NCBI GenBank assembly: GCA_044869955.1
Contig: JBIOYC010000074.1
Location: 1-64,000, forward strand
From: CALMKX01 sp044869955
Lineage (GTDB): Bacteria > Acidobacteriota > Thermoanaerobaculia > Multivoradales > SZUA-115
Direction: 5' to 3'
DNA: 64,000 bases
The notes below the pieces were generated by a model that saw only the letters and a program-made list of their open reading frames with translations, had not been told where the DNA came from and did not search any database. Position numbers and translations under genes: made by a program. The stretch's first letter is position 1. Each line of letters begins with the position of its first letter. This document shows, piece by piece, positions 45,415 through 54,460 of this stretch.

Positions 45415-46605
45415 ATGCCAGCGACCGTCTCAGCGAGCCTTGAAGCAGGAGTGGACTTCTCTCTCTCCGAGGAGCAACGGGCCATCCAGGAGCTGGCCCG
45501 CGACTTCGCGGCGCGGGAGATCGACCCCATCGTCGACGAGATCGACGAGGCCCAGCGCTTCCCCCGCGAGGTGATGGCCAAGGCCGGCGAGCTGGGTTTC
45601 CTCGGCGTGCTCTTTCCCGAAGAGCTGGGCGGCGCCGGGCTCGGCTACGTCGAGTACGTGCTGGTGGTCACCGAGCTATCGAAGGTCGACCCTTCGGTGG
45701 GGATCAGCGTCGCCGCCCACAACTCCCTGTGCACCAATCACATCTACAAATTCGGCAACGCCGAACAGCGCCGCCGCTGGGTGACTCCGCTCGCCAGCGG
45801 CCAGAAGATCGGCGCCTGGGGCTTGACCGAGGCCGGCTCCGGCTCGGACGCCGCCGCCGCCCGCACCAGCGCCCGCAAGGCGGAGGGCGGCTGGGTGCTG
45901 AACGGCGCCAAGGCCTTCTGCACCCACGGCTCGGTGGGGGACGTCTGCGTGGTGATGGCGGTCACCGAGCCCGGGGCGCCGAAGGGCAAGAACCTCTCGG
46001 CCTTCGTGGTCGAGAAGGGAATGGCCGGCTTGCGGGCGGGCAAGAAGGAGAACAAGCTCGGCATCCGCGCCTCGGACACCGCCGAGGTGGTCCTCGAGGA
46101 CTGCTTCGTGCCCGACGGCCACCTCCTGGGCGAGCGGGGGGCCGGCTTCCCCCAGGCCCTGGCAGTACTCGACGGCGGCCGCATCTCGATCGCCGCCCTC
46201 GGTCTGGGCACCGCCATCGGCGCCTTCGATGCCGCCCGCCGCTACGCCAAGGAGCGCGAGCAGTTCGACCAGCCGATCGCGAGTTTCCAGGCGATCCAGT
46301 TCGCCCTCGCCGACATGGCCACCCGCATCGCCGCCGCCGAGGCCCTGACCCTGGCCGCCGCGGCCGAGATGGACCGCACCGGCGAGGTGACCTTGAAGGC
46401 CTCCGAGGCCAAGCTGATGGCCGGCGAGACCGCGGTGTTCTGCGCCGAGCGCGGGGTGCAGATCCACGGCGGCTACGGCTTCATCAAGGACTACCGCGCC
46501 GAGAAGTACTACCGCGACGCCAAGATTTGCACCATCGGCGAGGGCACCAGCGAGATCCAGCGCATGGTGATCGCTCGCCAGATGCTGAAGGGCGCCTCGG
46601 CATGA
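45415..46605 (+). CDS. Acyl-CoA dehydrogenase
   Basis: This 396-aa flavoprotein begins at ATG 45415. It has FSLSEEQRAIQELARDFA, the FAD-contact WGLTEAGSGSDAA and NGAKAFCTHG motifs, and the C-terminal IHGGYGFIKDYRAEK with AKICTIGEGTSEIQR. It is of the short/branched-chain butyryl-CoA type and oxidises acyl-CoA to enoyl-CoA, passing electrons to ETF. It leads an operon with meaB and methylmalonyl-CoA epimerase (4-bp overlaps), suggesting branched-chain or odd-chain substrates that end in propionyl-CoA. A possible -10 (TACGAT) lies at 45361. Confidence 0.94.
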   Translation: MPATVSASLEAGVDFSLSEEQRAIQELARDFAAREIDPIVDEIDEAQRFPREVMAKAGELGFLGVLFPEELGGAGLGYVEYVLVVTELSKVDPSVGISVAAHNSLCTNHIYKFGNAEQRRRWVTPLASGQKIGAWGLTEAGSGSDAAAARTSARKAEGGWVLNGAKAFCTHGSVGDVCVVMAVTEPGAPKGKNLSAFVVEKGMAGLRAGKKENKLGIRASDTAEVVLEDCFVPDGHLLGERGAGFPQALAVLDGGRISIAALGLGTAIGAFDAARRYAKEREQFDQPIASFQAIQFALADMATRIAAAEALTLAAAAEMDRTGEVTLKASEAKLMAGETAVFCAERGVQIHGGYGFIKDYRAEKYYRDAKICTIGEGTSEIQRMVIARQMLKGASA

Positions 46606-47582
46606 GCGCAGCCGCCGGGCGCGGGGTCTCCTTCGAGGCCCTGCTGGAAGGCGTGCGGGCTCGTCGCTCGCGCGCCCTCGGTCGAGCCATCTCGCTGGTC
46701 GAGGACGGCCAGGAGGACGCGGCCCGGCTGATCGCCGCCGTCTACGGCGAGGTCGGCCGAGCCCGGGTGGTGGGCATCACCGGCCCACCCGGGGCGGGCA
46801 AGAGCACCCTGGTCGACCGCCTCGCCCGCTTCGTCCGGGGGCGGGGGGAGACGGTAGGCATCCTCGCTGTAGATCCCACCAGCCCGTTCTCGGGCGGCGC
46901 CATCCTGGGCGACCGCATCCGCATGCAGGGCCTGGCCACCGACCCCGGGGTGTTCATCCGCTCGATGGCGACCCGGGGGGCCATGGGCGGCCTGTCGCGG
47001 GCCACGCCGGACGCCGTCGACCTGCTGGACGCGGCCGGCTTCGACTGGGTCCTGGTCGAGACGGTGGGCGTCGGCCAGGACGAGGTGGACGTGGTGCGCA
47101 GCGTCGAGACCGTGGTGCTGGTCACCGTGCCGGGCCTGGGCGACGACATCCAGGCGATCAAGGCCGGGGTGATGGAGATCGCCGACCTCTTCGTGGTCAA
47201 CAAGGCCGACCGCGAGGGGGTGGAGCGCACCTGTCGCGACCTGGAGATGTTGCTCTCCCTGGCGCCGGGATCGGGTTGGCAGCCGCCGATCCTGCGCACC
47301 GTCGCCAGCCGGGGCGAGGGCATCGAGGAGCTGGTACAGGGCATCGAGAGCCATCGCACCCACCTGATCGCGAGCGGCGAGCTCGCGGCGCGGCGCCGCG
47401 CTCAGCTGCGGCTGCGGGTGGAGACCATCCTGAAGCAGCGGGTCCTGACCGCCGCGGACCGTGGCGACCGCTTGGTGCGCGAGATCGAGCAGGCCTTCGC
47501 GGCCGGCCAGGATCCGTACCGGACCGCCGATCACCTCTTCGCCGAGGTGGTCGAGGAAGAGGTCGCCGGGAGGCAAGCATGA
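46602..47582 (+). CDS. meaB: Methylmalonyl-CoA mutase-associated GTPase MeaB
   Basis: This 326-aa G3E GTPase has Walker A GITGPPGAGKSTLVDRLA, ILAVDPTSPFSGGAILGDR, MATRGAMGGLS, VETVGVGQDEVDV and NKADREG (G4). MeaB loads and protects adenosylcobalamin on methylmalonyl-CoA mutase. The mutase genes are not in the window, but the epimerase follows directly. Overlaps of 4 bp on both sides show tight coupling. Confidence 0.95.
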   Translation: MSAAAGRGVSFEALLEGVRARRSRALGRAISLVEDGQEDAARLIAAVYGEVGRARVVGITGPPGAGKSTLVDRLARFVRGRGETVGILAVDPTSPFSGGAILGDRIRMQGLATDPGVFIRSMATRGAMGGLSRATPDAVDLLDAAGFDWVLVETVGVGQDEVDVVRSVETVVLVTVPGLGDDIQAIKAGVMEIADLFVVNKADREGVERTCRDLEMLLSLAPGSGWQPPILRTVASRGEGIEELVQGIESHRTHLIASGELAARRRAQLRLRVETILKQRVLTAADRGDRLVREIEQAFAAGQDPYRTADHLFAEVVEEEVAGRQA

Positions 47583-47992
47583 TCCAGGGCCTGGACCACA
47601 TCGGCATCGCCGTGGCCTCGATCGCCGAGGCGAGGAAGTTCTACGAGAGTCTGGGCCTGAGCGTGGCCCACGTCGAGGAGGTGGCCGCGGAAGGAGTGCG
47701 AGTGGCGGTGATCCCCTGCGGTGCCACCCGCATCGAGCTGCTCGAGCCGCTTACTCCAGACTCGACGGTCGGCCGCTTCCTCGCCCGCCGCGGCGCCGGC
47801 GTCCACCACCTCTGCTTCGCCACCGGCGACGTCGACGGGGATTCGGCGCGCCTGCGCGCTGAGGGCCTCGAGGTGCTGCGTGAGCAGCCCGGCGAGGGCG
47901 CCGAAGGCTGCCGGGTACAGTTCGTTCACCCGCGCAGCACGGGCGGCGTGCTGGTCGAGCTCTCCGAGCGCCCGCCTCAGAACTGTACGTAG
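47579..47992 (+). CDS. mce: Methylmalonyl-CoA epimerase
   Basis: This 137-aa vicinal-oxygen-chelate protein has LDHIGIAVASIAEARKFYE, RIELLEPL, HHLCFATGDVD and HPRSTGGVLVELSE, supplying the His/Gln/Glu metal ligands. It interconverts the 2S and 2R forms of methylmalonyl-CoA in propionyl-CoA catabolism. Its last 16 bp overlap the 3' end of the convergent gene at 47977-48798. Confidence 0.93.
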   Translation: MIQGLDHIGIAVASIAEARKFYESLGLSVAHVEEVAAEGVRVAVIPCGATRIELLEPLTPDSTVGRFLARRGAGVHHLCFATGDVDGDSARLRAEGLEVLREQPGEGAEGCRVQFVHPRSTGGVLVELSERPPQNCT

Positions 47993-48798
47993 GCCAGAAA
48001 GTACTCGGCGGGATCGATTTTCTTGTAGGCCAGGTCCTCGGCCTTGTCGATGGTCAGCTCGAACTGGCCAGCGCGGTCGCGCCCATTCGAGAGCATCAGC
48101 ACGTCGAGGCTGTTGAGCTTGCCGGCGTGGCGGCTCTTGACGTCGACCAGGGCCGCAGCGACCGAGCGCAGCCCGTCGAGGACCGCAGCTTCGGAGTCGG
48201 TCTTCAGCTCGACCAGGGCGCGATTCGTCTTGGTGCCCTGGAAGACCCGGGTACCGGGGAATCCGTCGCGCAGCAGCATGCGCTCGAGCTCACGGGCGAC
48301 GTCCTCGGCGGGGAAGGGGCGGCGAGTCATGGTCAGCAGGTCGGGGTAGCCGGCGCGCGTGCGGCCCACGGTCGGCGGACCGGTTTCGGAGAGGGGGCGC
48401 TCGCCGCGTCGTGCCTCCGGCAGGTTCTCGGGGGAGGGTTGCCGGTCGCGCATCAAGGCGCCCATCTCCCGGCGCTCCTGCTCCTCCTTCTCGCGCTGGC
48501 GCTGGCGAGCACTCTCGGCCTGCGGTCGGATCTGCTCCGACTTCCCCTGCTCGATCAGCACCGCCTTGCCGAGGTTGTCCTGGTTCGCCTGCTCGGTCTT
48601 CTCGACGTCGATCTCGGAGAGCTTGAGGAAGGTCTGGGTACCGTTGGCCAGGGTGATGATGGCCCGATCTCCCTCCACCCGGTACTTGGTCTTGGCAGCG
48701 AGCTTACTGCCGTCTTTGAGGTAGATCGTGTAGGCGAGGGCCGGGCCGGCGAGGGCCAGGAGGGCGAGGCAGAAGGCGGCGAGGACGTTGCGGCGCAT
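47977..48798 (-). CDS. Secreted protein of unknown function
   Basis: This 273-aa protein has a signal peptide (MRRNVLAAFCLALLALAGPALA). A short beta unit (TIYLKDGSKLAAKTKYRVEG, TFLKLSEIDVEKTEQ) is followed by a charged coiled-coil (SARQRQREKEEQERREM) and a C-terminal domain (RELERMLLRDGFPGTRVF, NRALVELKTDSEAAVLDGLR, SNGRDRAGQFELTID). The first unit resembles KDGxxLxxxxxY modules in acidobacterial envelope proteins. I do not recognise a named family. Upstream, GGAGG precedes the ATG; the gene is divergent from carA. Confidence 0.78.
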   Translation of the reverse strand: MRRNVLAAFCLALLALAGPALAYTIYLKDGSKLAAKTKYRVEGDRAIITLANGTQTFLKLSEIDVEKTEQANQDNLGKAVLIEQGKSEQIRPQAESARQRQREKEEQERREMGALMRDRQPSPENLPEARRGERPLSETGPPTVGRTRAGYPDLLTMTRRPFPAEDVARELERMLLRDGFPGTRVFQGTKTNRALVELKTDSEAAVLDGLRSVAAALVDVKSRHAGKLNSLDVLMLSNGRDRAGQFELTIDKAEDLAYKKIDPAEYFLAYVQF

Positions 48799-48822
48799 CG
48801 GGGGGCCTCCAGGGTCGTGCGC

Positions 48823-48828
48823 TATCAT
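48823..48828 (+). promoter_or_regulatory. Possible -10 element upstream of carA
   Basis: TATCAT lies 11 nt before the carA ATG and 5 nt before an in-frame GTG. A similar TATCAT occurs at 59970 before the RdgC-like gene. No -35 is evident. Confidence 0.35.
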
Positions 48829-48839
48829 ACGCGGTGCCC

Positions 48840-49942
<1,103 letters not shown>

Positions 49943-49946
<4 letters not shown>

Positions 49947-51160
49947 AGCCGCGCCTGCCGCTCGAGATCGAGCTGGCATGGCGCTTCGCCCGCGGCCGGC
50001 GCAGCGGCCTGCTCGCCGGGACGGCGCGGGCTGCCCTGGTGGGAGCGGGGCTGGGAGTGGCGTCCCTGGTGATCGCCATGGCCCTGATGACCGGCTACAG
50101 CGAGGACCTGCGCACCAAGCTGCTGGGGGGCAACGCGACGGTGGGCATCTTCCCCCTGGACGACCCCCAGGCGGGCCTCTCCCCGGCCGAGCTCGAGCAG
50201 TTGGCGGCCTTGCCGGGGGTGACCGGCCTGGGTCACGTCCTCTACCGCCAGGGGCTGCTGGGCCGCGGGCTCTCCGCAGCGGGAGCGGTGGACGTGACGC
50301 TGCGCGGGGTCGATCCGGGCGCCGACCGCCGGGCGACTCCCGACCAGCTCGCGAGCGGACCGGACGGCGTTCCCGGCGCCGTGCTGGGTGCGGACCTGGC
50401 TCGCCGGCTCGGTGTGACAGCGGGGGAGAGGGTGGTGCTGACGGCTTTCGAGGCTCCGGCCGGCGGGCGGCCCCGCTTCCGTTTCCAGAGCCTGCGCGTG
50501 GCGGGGACCTTCGAGAGCGGCTTCGCGGAGTTCGACCAGTCCTGGGCCTTGATCGACCGCCAGGCCCTCTGGCGCATCGCCAGCGCCGGGCCCCGGGCGT
50601 TCTACGAGCTGGCCCTGCGCGATCCGGCCTCGGCGCCGGGGATCACCGACACGGTGCGCGGCCTGCTCGGCGAGCGTTTCGGGGTCTCGGACTGGCGGGA
50701 CCTCAACCGAGAGCTCTTCGCGGCCCTGGCCCTGCAGAAGCGGCTGCTCTTCCTGGTGCTCGGGCTGATCGTCCTGGTGTCGACCTTCAACGTCGCCTCG
50801 ACCCTGGTGGTCCTGGTGCGCGAGCGGATGCGGGACCTCGGGGCCCTGGCCGCCCTGGGCCTCGGGCCGCGGTCCTTCGCCGCGGTATTCCTGCTCTGCG
50901 GCGGCTTCCTGGGGCTCGTGGGCACGGCTGCCGGCATCCTGGGCGGCAGCCTGGTGTGCTGGGTGCTGACCCGCTGGGAGCTGATCCGTTTCGATTCGGA
51001 CGTCGCGGCGGTCTATTTCTTGAGCTCGGTGCCTTTCCGCGTCGACCTCGGGGACCTGGCGGCGATCAGTGGCCTGGCTCTTGCTCTGACGCTCGCGGTC
51101 TGCCTACTACCGGCCATTCGGGCTGCCCGGATCGAACCGGGAGATGCCCTTCGGGCGTAA
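49943..51160 (+). CDS. LolC/LolE-family ABC permease
   Basis: The 405-aa permease has the N-terminal LEIELAWRFARGRRSGLLAGTAR and first helix, then a large periplasmic domain (about 45-255). Three C-terminal FtsX helices follow, including LFLVLGLIVLVSTFNVASTL and the cytoplasmic RERMRDLGALAALGLG loop typical of LolCE. In diderms LolCDE extracts outer-membrane lipoproteins. No LolD ATPase is adjacent, so the ATPase must be encoded elsewhere. It overlaps carA by 4 bp. Confidence 0.88.
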
Positions 51161-51208
51161 CGGAACGAGCCCCTCGAGCGTATTGTTTTCGTGAACGGAA
51201 CCTGGGTG

Positions 51209-51412
51209 ATGTCAGCACCGCTCCCCGACCTCACCGTCGCGCTCTCGAGCTCCAACCCTTGGGCTTGGGTGGCGGCGATCCGGCTGGCCTTGCGCCGGGC
51301 CGGCCGTCCCCAGACCGAGATCGAAGAGTTCAGCGACGAGGCGCTGGAGGACCCTCGCCCCGACGCCGTGCGCAAGGTCTGCGAGCGCTGGGCCAGGGTC
51401 GAGCACGCGTAG
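51209..51412 (+). CDS. Small conserved-looking cytoplasmic protein
   Basis: This 67-aa product from ATG 51209 (GTG 51191 would add 6 aa) lacks a signal or membrane segment. It reads as a compact helical protein: NPWAWVAAIRLALRRAGRP, EIEEFSDEAL, VRKVCERWARVE. The Ala/Arg helix followed by EIxxFSxEAL and a terminal VCxRW look like a genuine conserved unit rather than a random ORF, but I cannot name the family. A TATTGT -10 lies at 51181. Confidence 0.65.
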   Translation: MSAPLPDLTVALSSSNPWAWVAAIRLALRRAGRPQTEIEEFSDEALEDPRPDAVRKVCERWARVEHA

Positions 51413-51416
51413 GCTC

Positions 51417-51442
51417 CCCGATCGCTGAGCACGGAGATCGGG
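51417..51442. terminator. Hairpin between convergent genes
   Basis: CCCGATC and GATCGGG (7 bp) pair around a 12-nt loop and are followed on the plus strand by TTCTCC. It lies between the small gene's stop and the pseudokinase's stop. Confidence 0.45.
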
Positions 51443-51460
51443 TTCTCCCCCCCTCGCCGT

Positions 51461-53098
51461 TCACCGGCCCAATCTCCTCACCTTCTCCTGCGCCGCCTCG
51501 TAGTTGGCCGACCCGGCCGGCACCTTGGCGTAGGCCTGCTTGGCGCGGGTCTCGTCCTTGACCCGCCGCTCGTAGAGGCTGCCGGCGCGGTACCAGGCAT
51601 CGAAACGGGTGTTCGGGAAGCGGCTGCCGAGGTCGGTGAGGGTCCTGGCCGCCAGCTCCCAGCGCTTGGCTTCTTCATAGAAGCCGGCGATCTTCCACAG
51701 CGCCTGCTCGGCGGCCGGGTCCTCGGGGTAGCGCTGCACCAGGGTGCGGAGGGTGACCAAGGTGGCGGGAGAGGAGCCGCCCAGCTCTGGATCTCGCTGC
51801 CAGATCTTCTTGCGCTCCTCGATGTCGGCCTTGAGCAGCAGGGCGGGCAGCTCGCTCGGGCTGCCCGGATAGCGCTCCAGCAGCTCGACCAGGCGGCGCC
51901 GGGCGCCTTCGGGGTCGGCCGGTCGACCTTCGAGGAGGGCACGGGCTTGCTGGAGGAGAGCCTCGGCCTCCCCCGCTGGGGTCGAGGCGCCGGTGCCCTG
52001 AGCTTCCCGCCTCGCCGGCAGGCTCGGAGCCGGTGCGGTCGTCTCTGCGGCGGGCTCCGGGCTCGGCGGTGGGGCTGCCGGAGCCTCCTCGGTGACCCGT
52101 GGCGCGGTGGCCACGGCCGGTGGAGCGGGGGCCGGTCGCTGGACCGCCCGTACCAGGAAGTAGCCGCCGAAGAGCAGGGCCAGCGCGGCGACCAGCGAGC
52201 CCACCACCAGCACCACGCCCGGCCCCCGCCCGTTGGGCGAGAAGCCAAACAGGCGCCGGGTGGTGCGCGAGATGCCCTGGATCTCACCCAGCAGGCGCAG
52301 GTTCAGGTCCGACTCCAGCTGCTCGAGGTCGGCGCGGAGCTCGCGCACCGTGCCGTAGCGGTGGCGGGGGTCGGCGGCGATGGTGCGCAGGATCACCGGG
52401 TCGAGGTCCGACGGCAGGTCGGCCACCAGCTGGCTGGGCAGGCTGATTCGGCCGCTCGGCAGCCGCCCGGTGAGCAGCTCGTAGAAGATCGAGCCCAAGG
52501 CGTAGAGGTCCGAGCGGGCGTCCGGCCTGGCGCCGTTGGCGAGCTCCGGGGCGAGATAGCGGATCGCACCGACGTTGACCTGGCCGGTGGTGAGGGTGAC
52601 GCCCTCCGGGCGCGTGGGCAGCATGCGGGCGGTGCCGAAGTCCGCCACCTTGACCTCGGTGAGGTCTCGGCTGAGCAGAACGTTGCGGGGCTTGAGGTGG
52701 CCGTGGACGAGGCCCAGTCCGTGAGCGTGCTCGAGGGCCGCAGCCACCGCCCGGACGATGTGGAAGACCCGGTGGAGAGGCTGGCGGCCCTGCCTCATCA
52801 GGGCCTCGAGCGAAGGTCCGTCGACCAGCTCGGTCGCCACCCAGACCTCGTCGCCGGCGGCCTTGTAGTCGAGGATGCGAACCACGTTGGGGTGCTGGAG
52901 ACGTGCGACGGCGGCGAGGTCCTTGGCCAGCTCGGCCACGGCGGCGGCGTCCTGGCGGAAGCGCGTGCCGGGCAACTTGACGGCGACCAGGCGCTGGTCG
53001 CGACGATCGATCGCTTTGAGGACGGCGGCGGAACCAGTCTTCGAGAGGGTCGCCGAGACCTCGTAAGGTCCGATCTCGAGCGGCGCGTTAGTTGGCAT
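51461..53098 (-). CDS. Ser/Thr kinase-like protein, probable pseudokinase, with TM helix and C-terminal repeats
   Basis: The product is 545 aa from ATG 53098. The kinase-like domain spans about 10-270, with VAVKLPG (Lys41), catalytic loop HGHLKPRNVLL (132-142) and VADFGTARM (Asp153). The catalytic Asp of HRD/HGD is His134, a single-base change (GAC to CAC), and the glycine loop is degenerate (LSKTGSAAVL). This points to a pseudokinase, although ATP and Mg contacts may persist. One membrane helix (about 300-322) precedes a Pro/Ala linker and TPR-like repeats (about 375-540, GEAEALLQQARALLEGRP, EQALWKIAGFYEEAKRWELA). It overlaps the MscS-FHA gene by 11 bp. Confidence 0.85.
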   Translation of the reverse strand: MPTNAPLEIGPYEVSATLSKTGSAAVLKAIDRRDQRLVAVKLPGTRFRQDAAAVAELAKDLAAVARLQHPNVVRILDYKAAGDEVWVATELVDGPSLEALMRQGRQPLHRVFHIVRAVAAALEHAHGLGLVHGHLKPRNVLLSRDLTEVKVADFGTARMLPTRPEGVTLTTGQVNVGAIRYLAPELANGARPDARSDLYALGSIFYELLTGRLPSGRISLPSQLVADLPSDLDPVILRTIAADPRHRYGTVRELRADLEQLESDLNLRLLGEIQGISRTTRRLFGFSPNGRGPGVVLVVGSLVAALALLFGGYFLVRAVQRPAPAPPAVATAPRVTEEAPAAPPPSPEPAAETTAPAPSLPARREAQGTGASTPAGEAEALLQQARALLEGRPADPEGARRRLVELLERYPGSPSELPALLLKADIEERKKIWQRDPELGGSSPATLVTLRTLVQRYPEDPAAEQALWKIAGFYEEAKRWELAARTLTDLGSRFPNTRFDAWYRAGSLYERRVKDETRAKQAYAKVPAGSANYEAAQEKVRRLGR

Positions 53099-54377
53099 CG
53101 TGCTCAAAAACTATCACGCTGTCTCCGACCTGGATCCGGTCGAGATCCCTCAGCCGAGTCTCGGTCGCCGGCTCGCCGTTCACCCTCGTGCCGAAGCTCG
53201 AGCCGAGGTCGCGCAGCAGGAAAGAGCCGTCCGCGTGGGCCTCGACGGCCAGGTGCTCCTTGCTCGCCTGGCTGTCCGAGAGAGTCAAGGTGCAGGAGCG
53301 GGAGCGGCCAACGACCGTCGTGCCCTCGCCCAGCAGGACGCTGGCGCCGCGCTCCGGCCCCTCGAGCACGTAGAGCCGCGCCGGGCCCGCGCCTCGCGCG
53401 GCTGGCTGGCGGCCGGTGCGGTCGGTGAGCTCGACAGTGCGCATGGGAAAGGGGATGGTGATGCCGGCGCGCTGGAACGTCTCCCAGATCCGTCCGCGGA
53501 TCTCACTCCCGACCCGTGGCGCGCTCGAGTAGTCCTCGATCCAGACCCGCAGCTCGTATTCGATGGCGCTCTCGGCGAAAGAGAGGTTGAAGACCTCGGG
53601 CGTGGGGGTCTCGAGCACGCCGTCCACCCCCTTGACCGCGTCCAGCAAGGCCCGCCGCACGCGGTAGGGAGGCGTGCGGTAGTGGGCCCCGACCACGATG
53701 CGCTCCATGTGCAGCCGGTGGGGCAAGGCGAAGTTGAGCACCCGCTCGTCGGCGATCTTGGCGTTCGGGATGATGACGTGGTCGTTGTCGCGGGTGCGCA
53801 GGTGGGTGGTGCGCCAGGTGATGGCCACCACCCGCCCCTCCTGGTCGCCGACGCGGATCCAGTCGTTGATGCCGAAGCTGCGTTCCAGGCTGACCACCAG
53901 GCCGGCGAAGAAGTTGGTCAGGATCGGCTGGAGGGCCAGGCCGAGCACCAGAGAGGTCACGGCGCTGGTGGCGAGGATGCCCTTGAAGTCCGCCTTCTCG
54001 AAGGCCAGGGGCAGGGTGACCAGCGCGGCCAGCAGATAGCCCGCCCCGATCGCCACGGCGGGTAACAGAGTGGGAATCGCCACCCCGCGCCGGACCCTGA
54101 GGTGAACCTCGAAGAGGTAAAGGGTGGCCAGGCGGAGGGCCAGCGCGATCGGCACGAAGAGCAGGCACCAGAAGAGCAGCTCGGCGAGGACCGGCTTCTT
54201 GGGTGCGCCCTCGAAGAGCTGGTAGACCTCGAGGGCCACGGCCAGGAAGGCCACGTTCAAGGGCAGGGCGAATTGCCGAACCAGGAGGAAGCGGCGCGAG
54301 AGGAGGGCGACCAGGAGGAAGCCGACGAACAGGGCGCCGAGGCTCGCGGCGAGTGCGGGCAGCAGGGAGGCGAGCAT
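53088..54377 (-). CDS. MscS-type mechanosensitive channel fused to an FHA domain
   Basis: The 429-aa protein has several N-terminal helices (about 1-140) and the MscS pore and beta domain (about 140-310): GLALQPILTNFFAGLVVSLERSFGINDWI, GRVVAITWRTTHLRTRDNDHV and IIPNAKI. The C-terminal about 90 residues are an FHA domain: VVGRSRSCTLTLSDSQASKEH, LRDLGSSFGTRVNGEP and IQVGDSVIVFEH. FHA domains bind phosphothreonine, so the channel may be gated or recruited by phosphorylation. It overlaps the kinase-like gene downstream, making a functional pair likely. Confidence 0.92.
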   Translation of the reverse strand: MLASLLPALAASLGALFVGFLLVALLSRRFLLVRQFALPLNVAFLAVALEVYQLFEGAPKKPVLAELLFWCLLFVPIALALRLATLYLFEVHLRVRRGVAIPTLLPAVAIGAGYLLAALVTLPLAFEKADFKGILATSAVTSLVLGLALQPILTNFFAGLVVSLERSFGINDWIRVGDQEGRVVAITWRTTHLRTRDNDHVIIPNAKIADERVLNFALPHRLHMERIVVGAHYRTPPYRVRRALLDAVKGVDGVLETPTPEVFNLSFAESAIEYELRVWIEDYSSAPRVGSEIRGRIWETFQRAGITIPFPMRTVELTDRTGRQPAARGAGPARLYVLEGPERGASVLLGEGTTVVGRSRSCTLTLSDSQASKEHLAVEAHADGSFLLRDLGSSFGTRVNGEPATETRLRDLDRIQVGDSVIVFEHDAN

Positions 54378-54460
54378 GGGAGGAGACTGGCTCAGAGGGC
54401 GGCCGAGAGCAGGGCTCGTGGCCGAGCGTCCATGGCCGTGCCCGGCAGTCTAGCAGCAAG

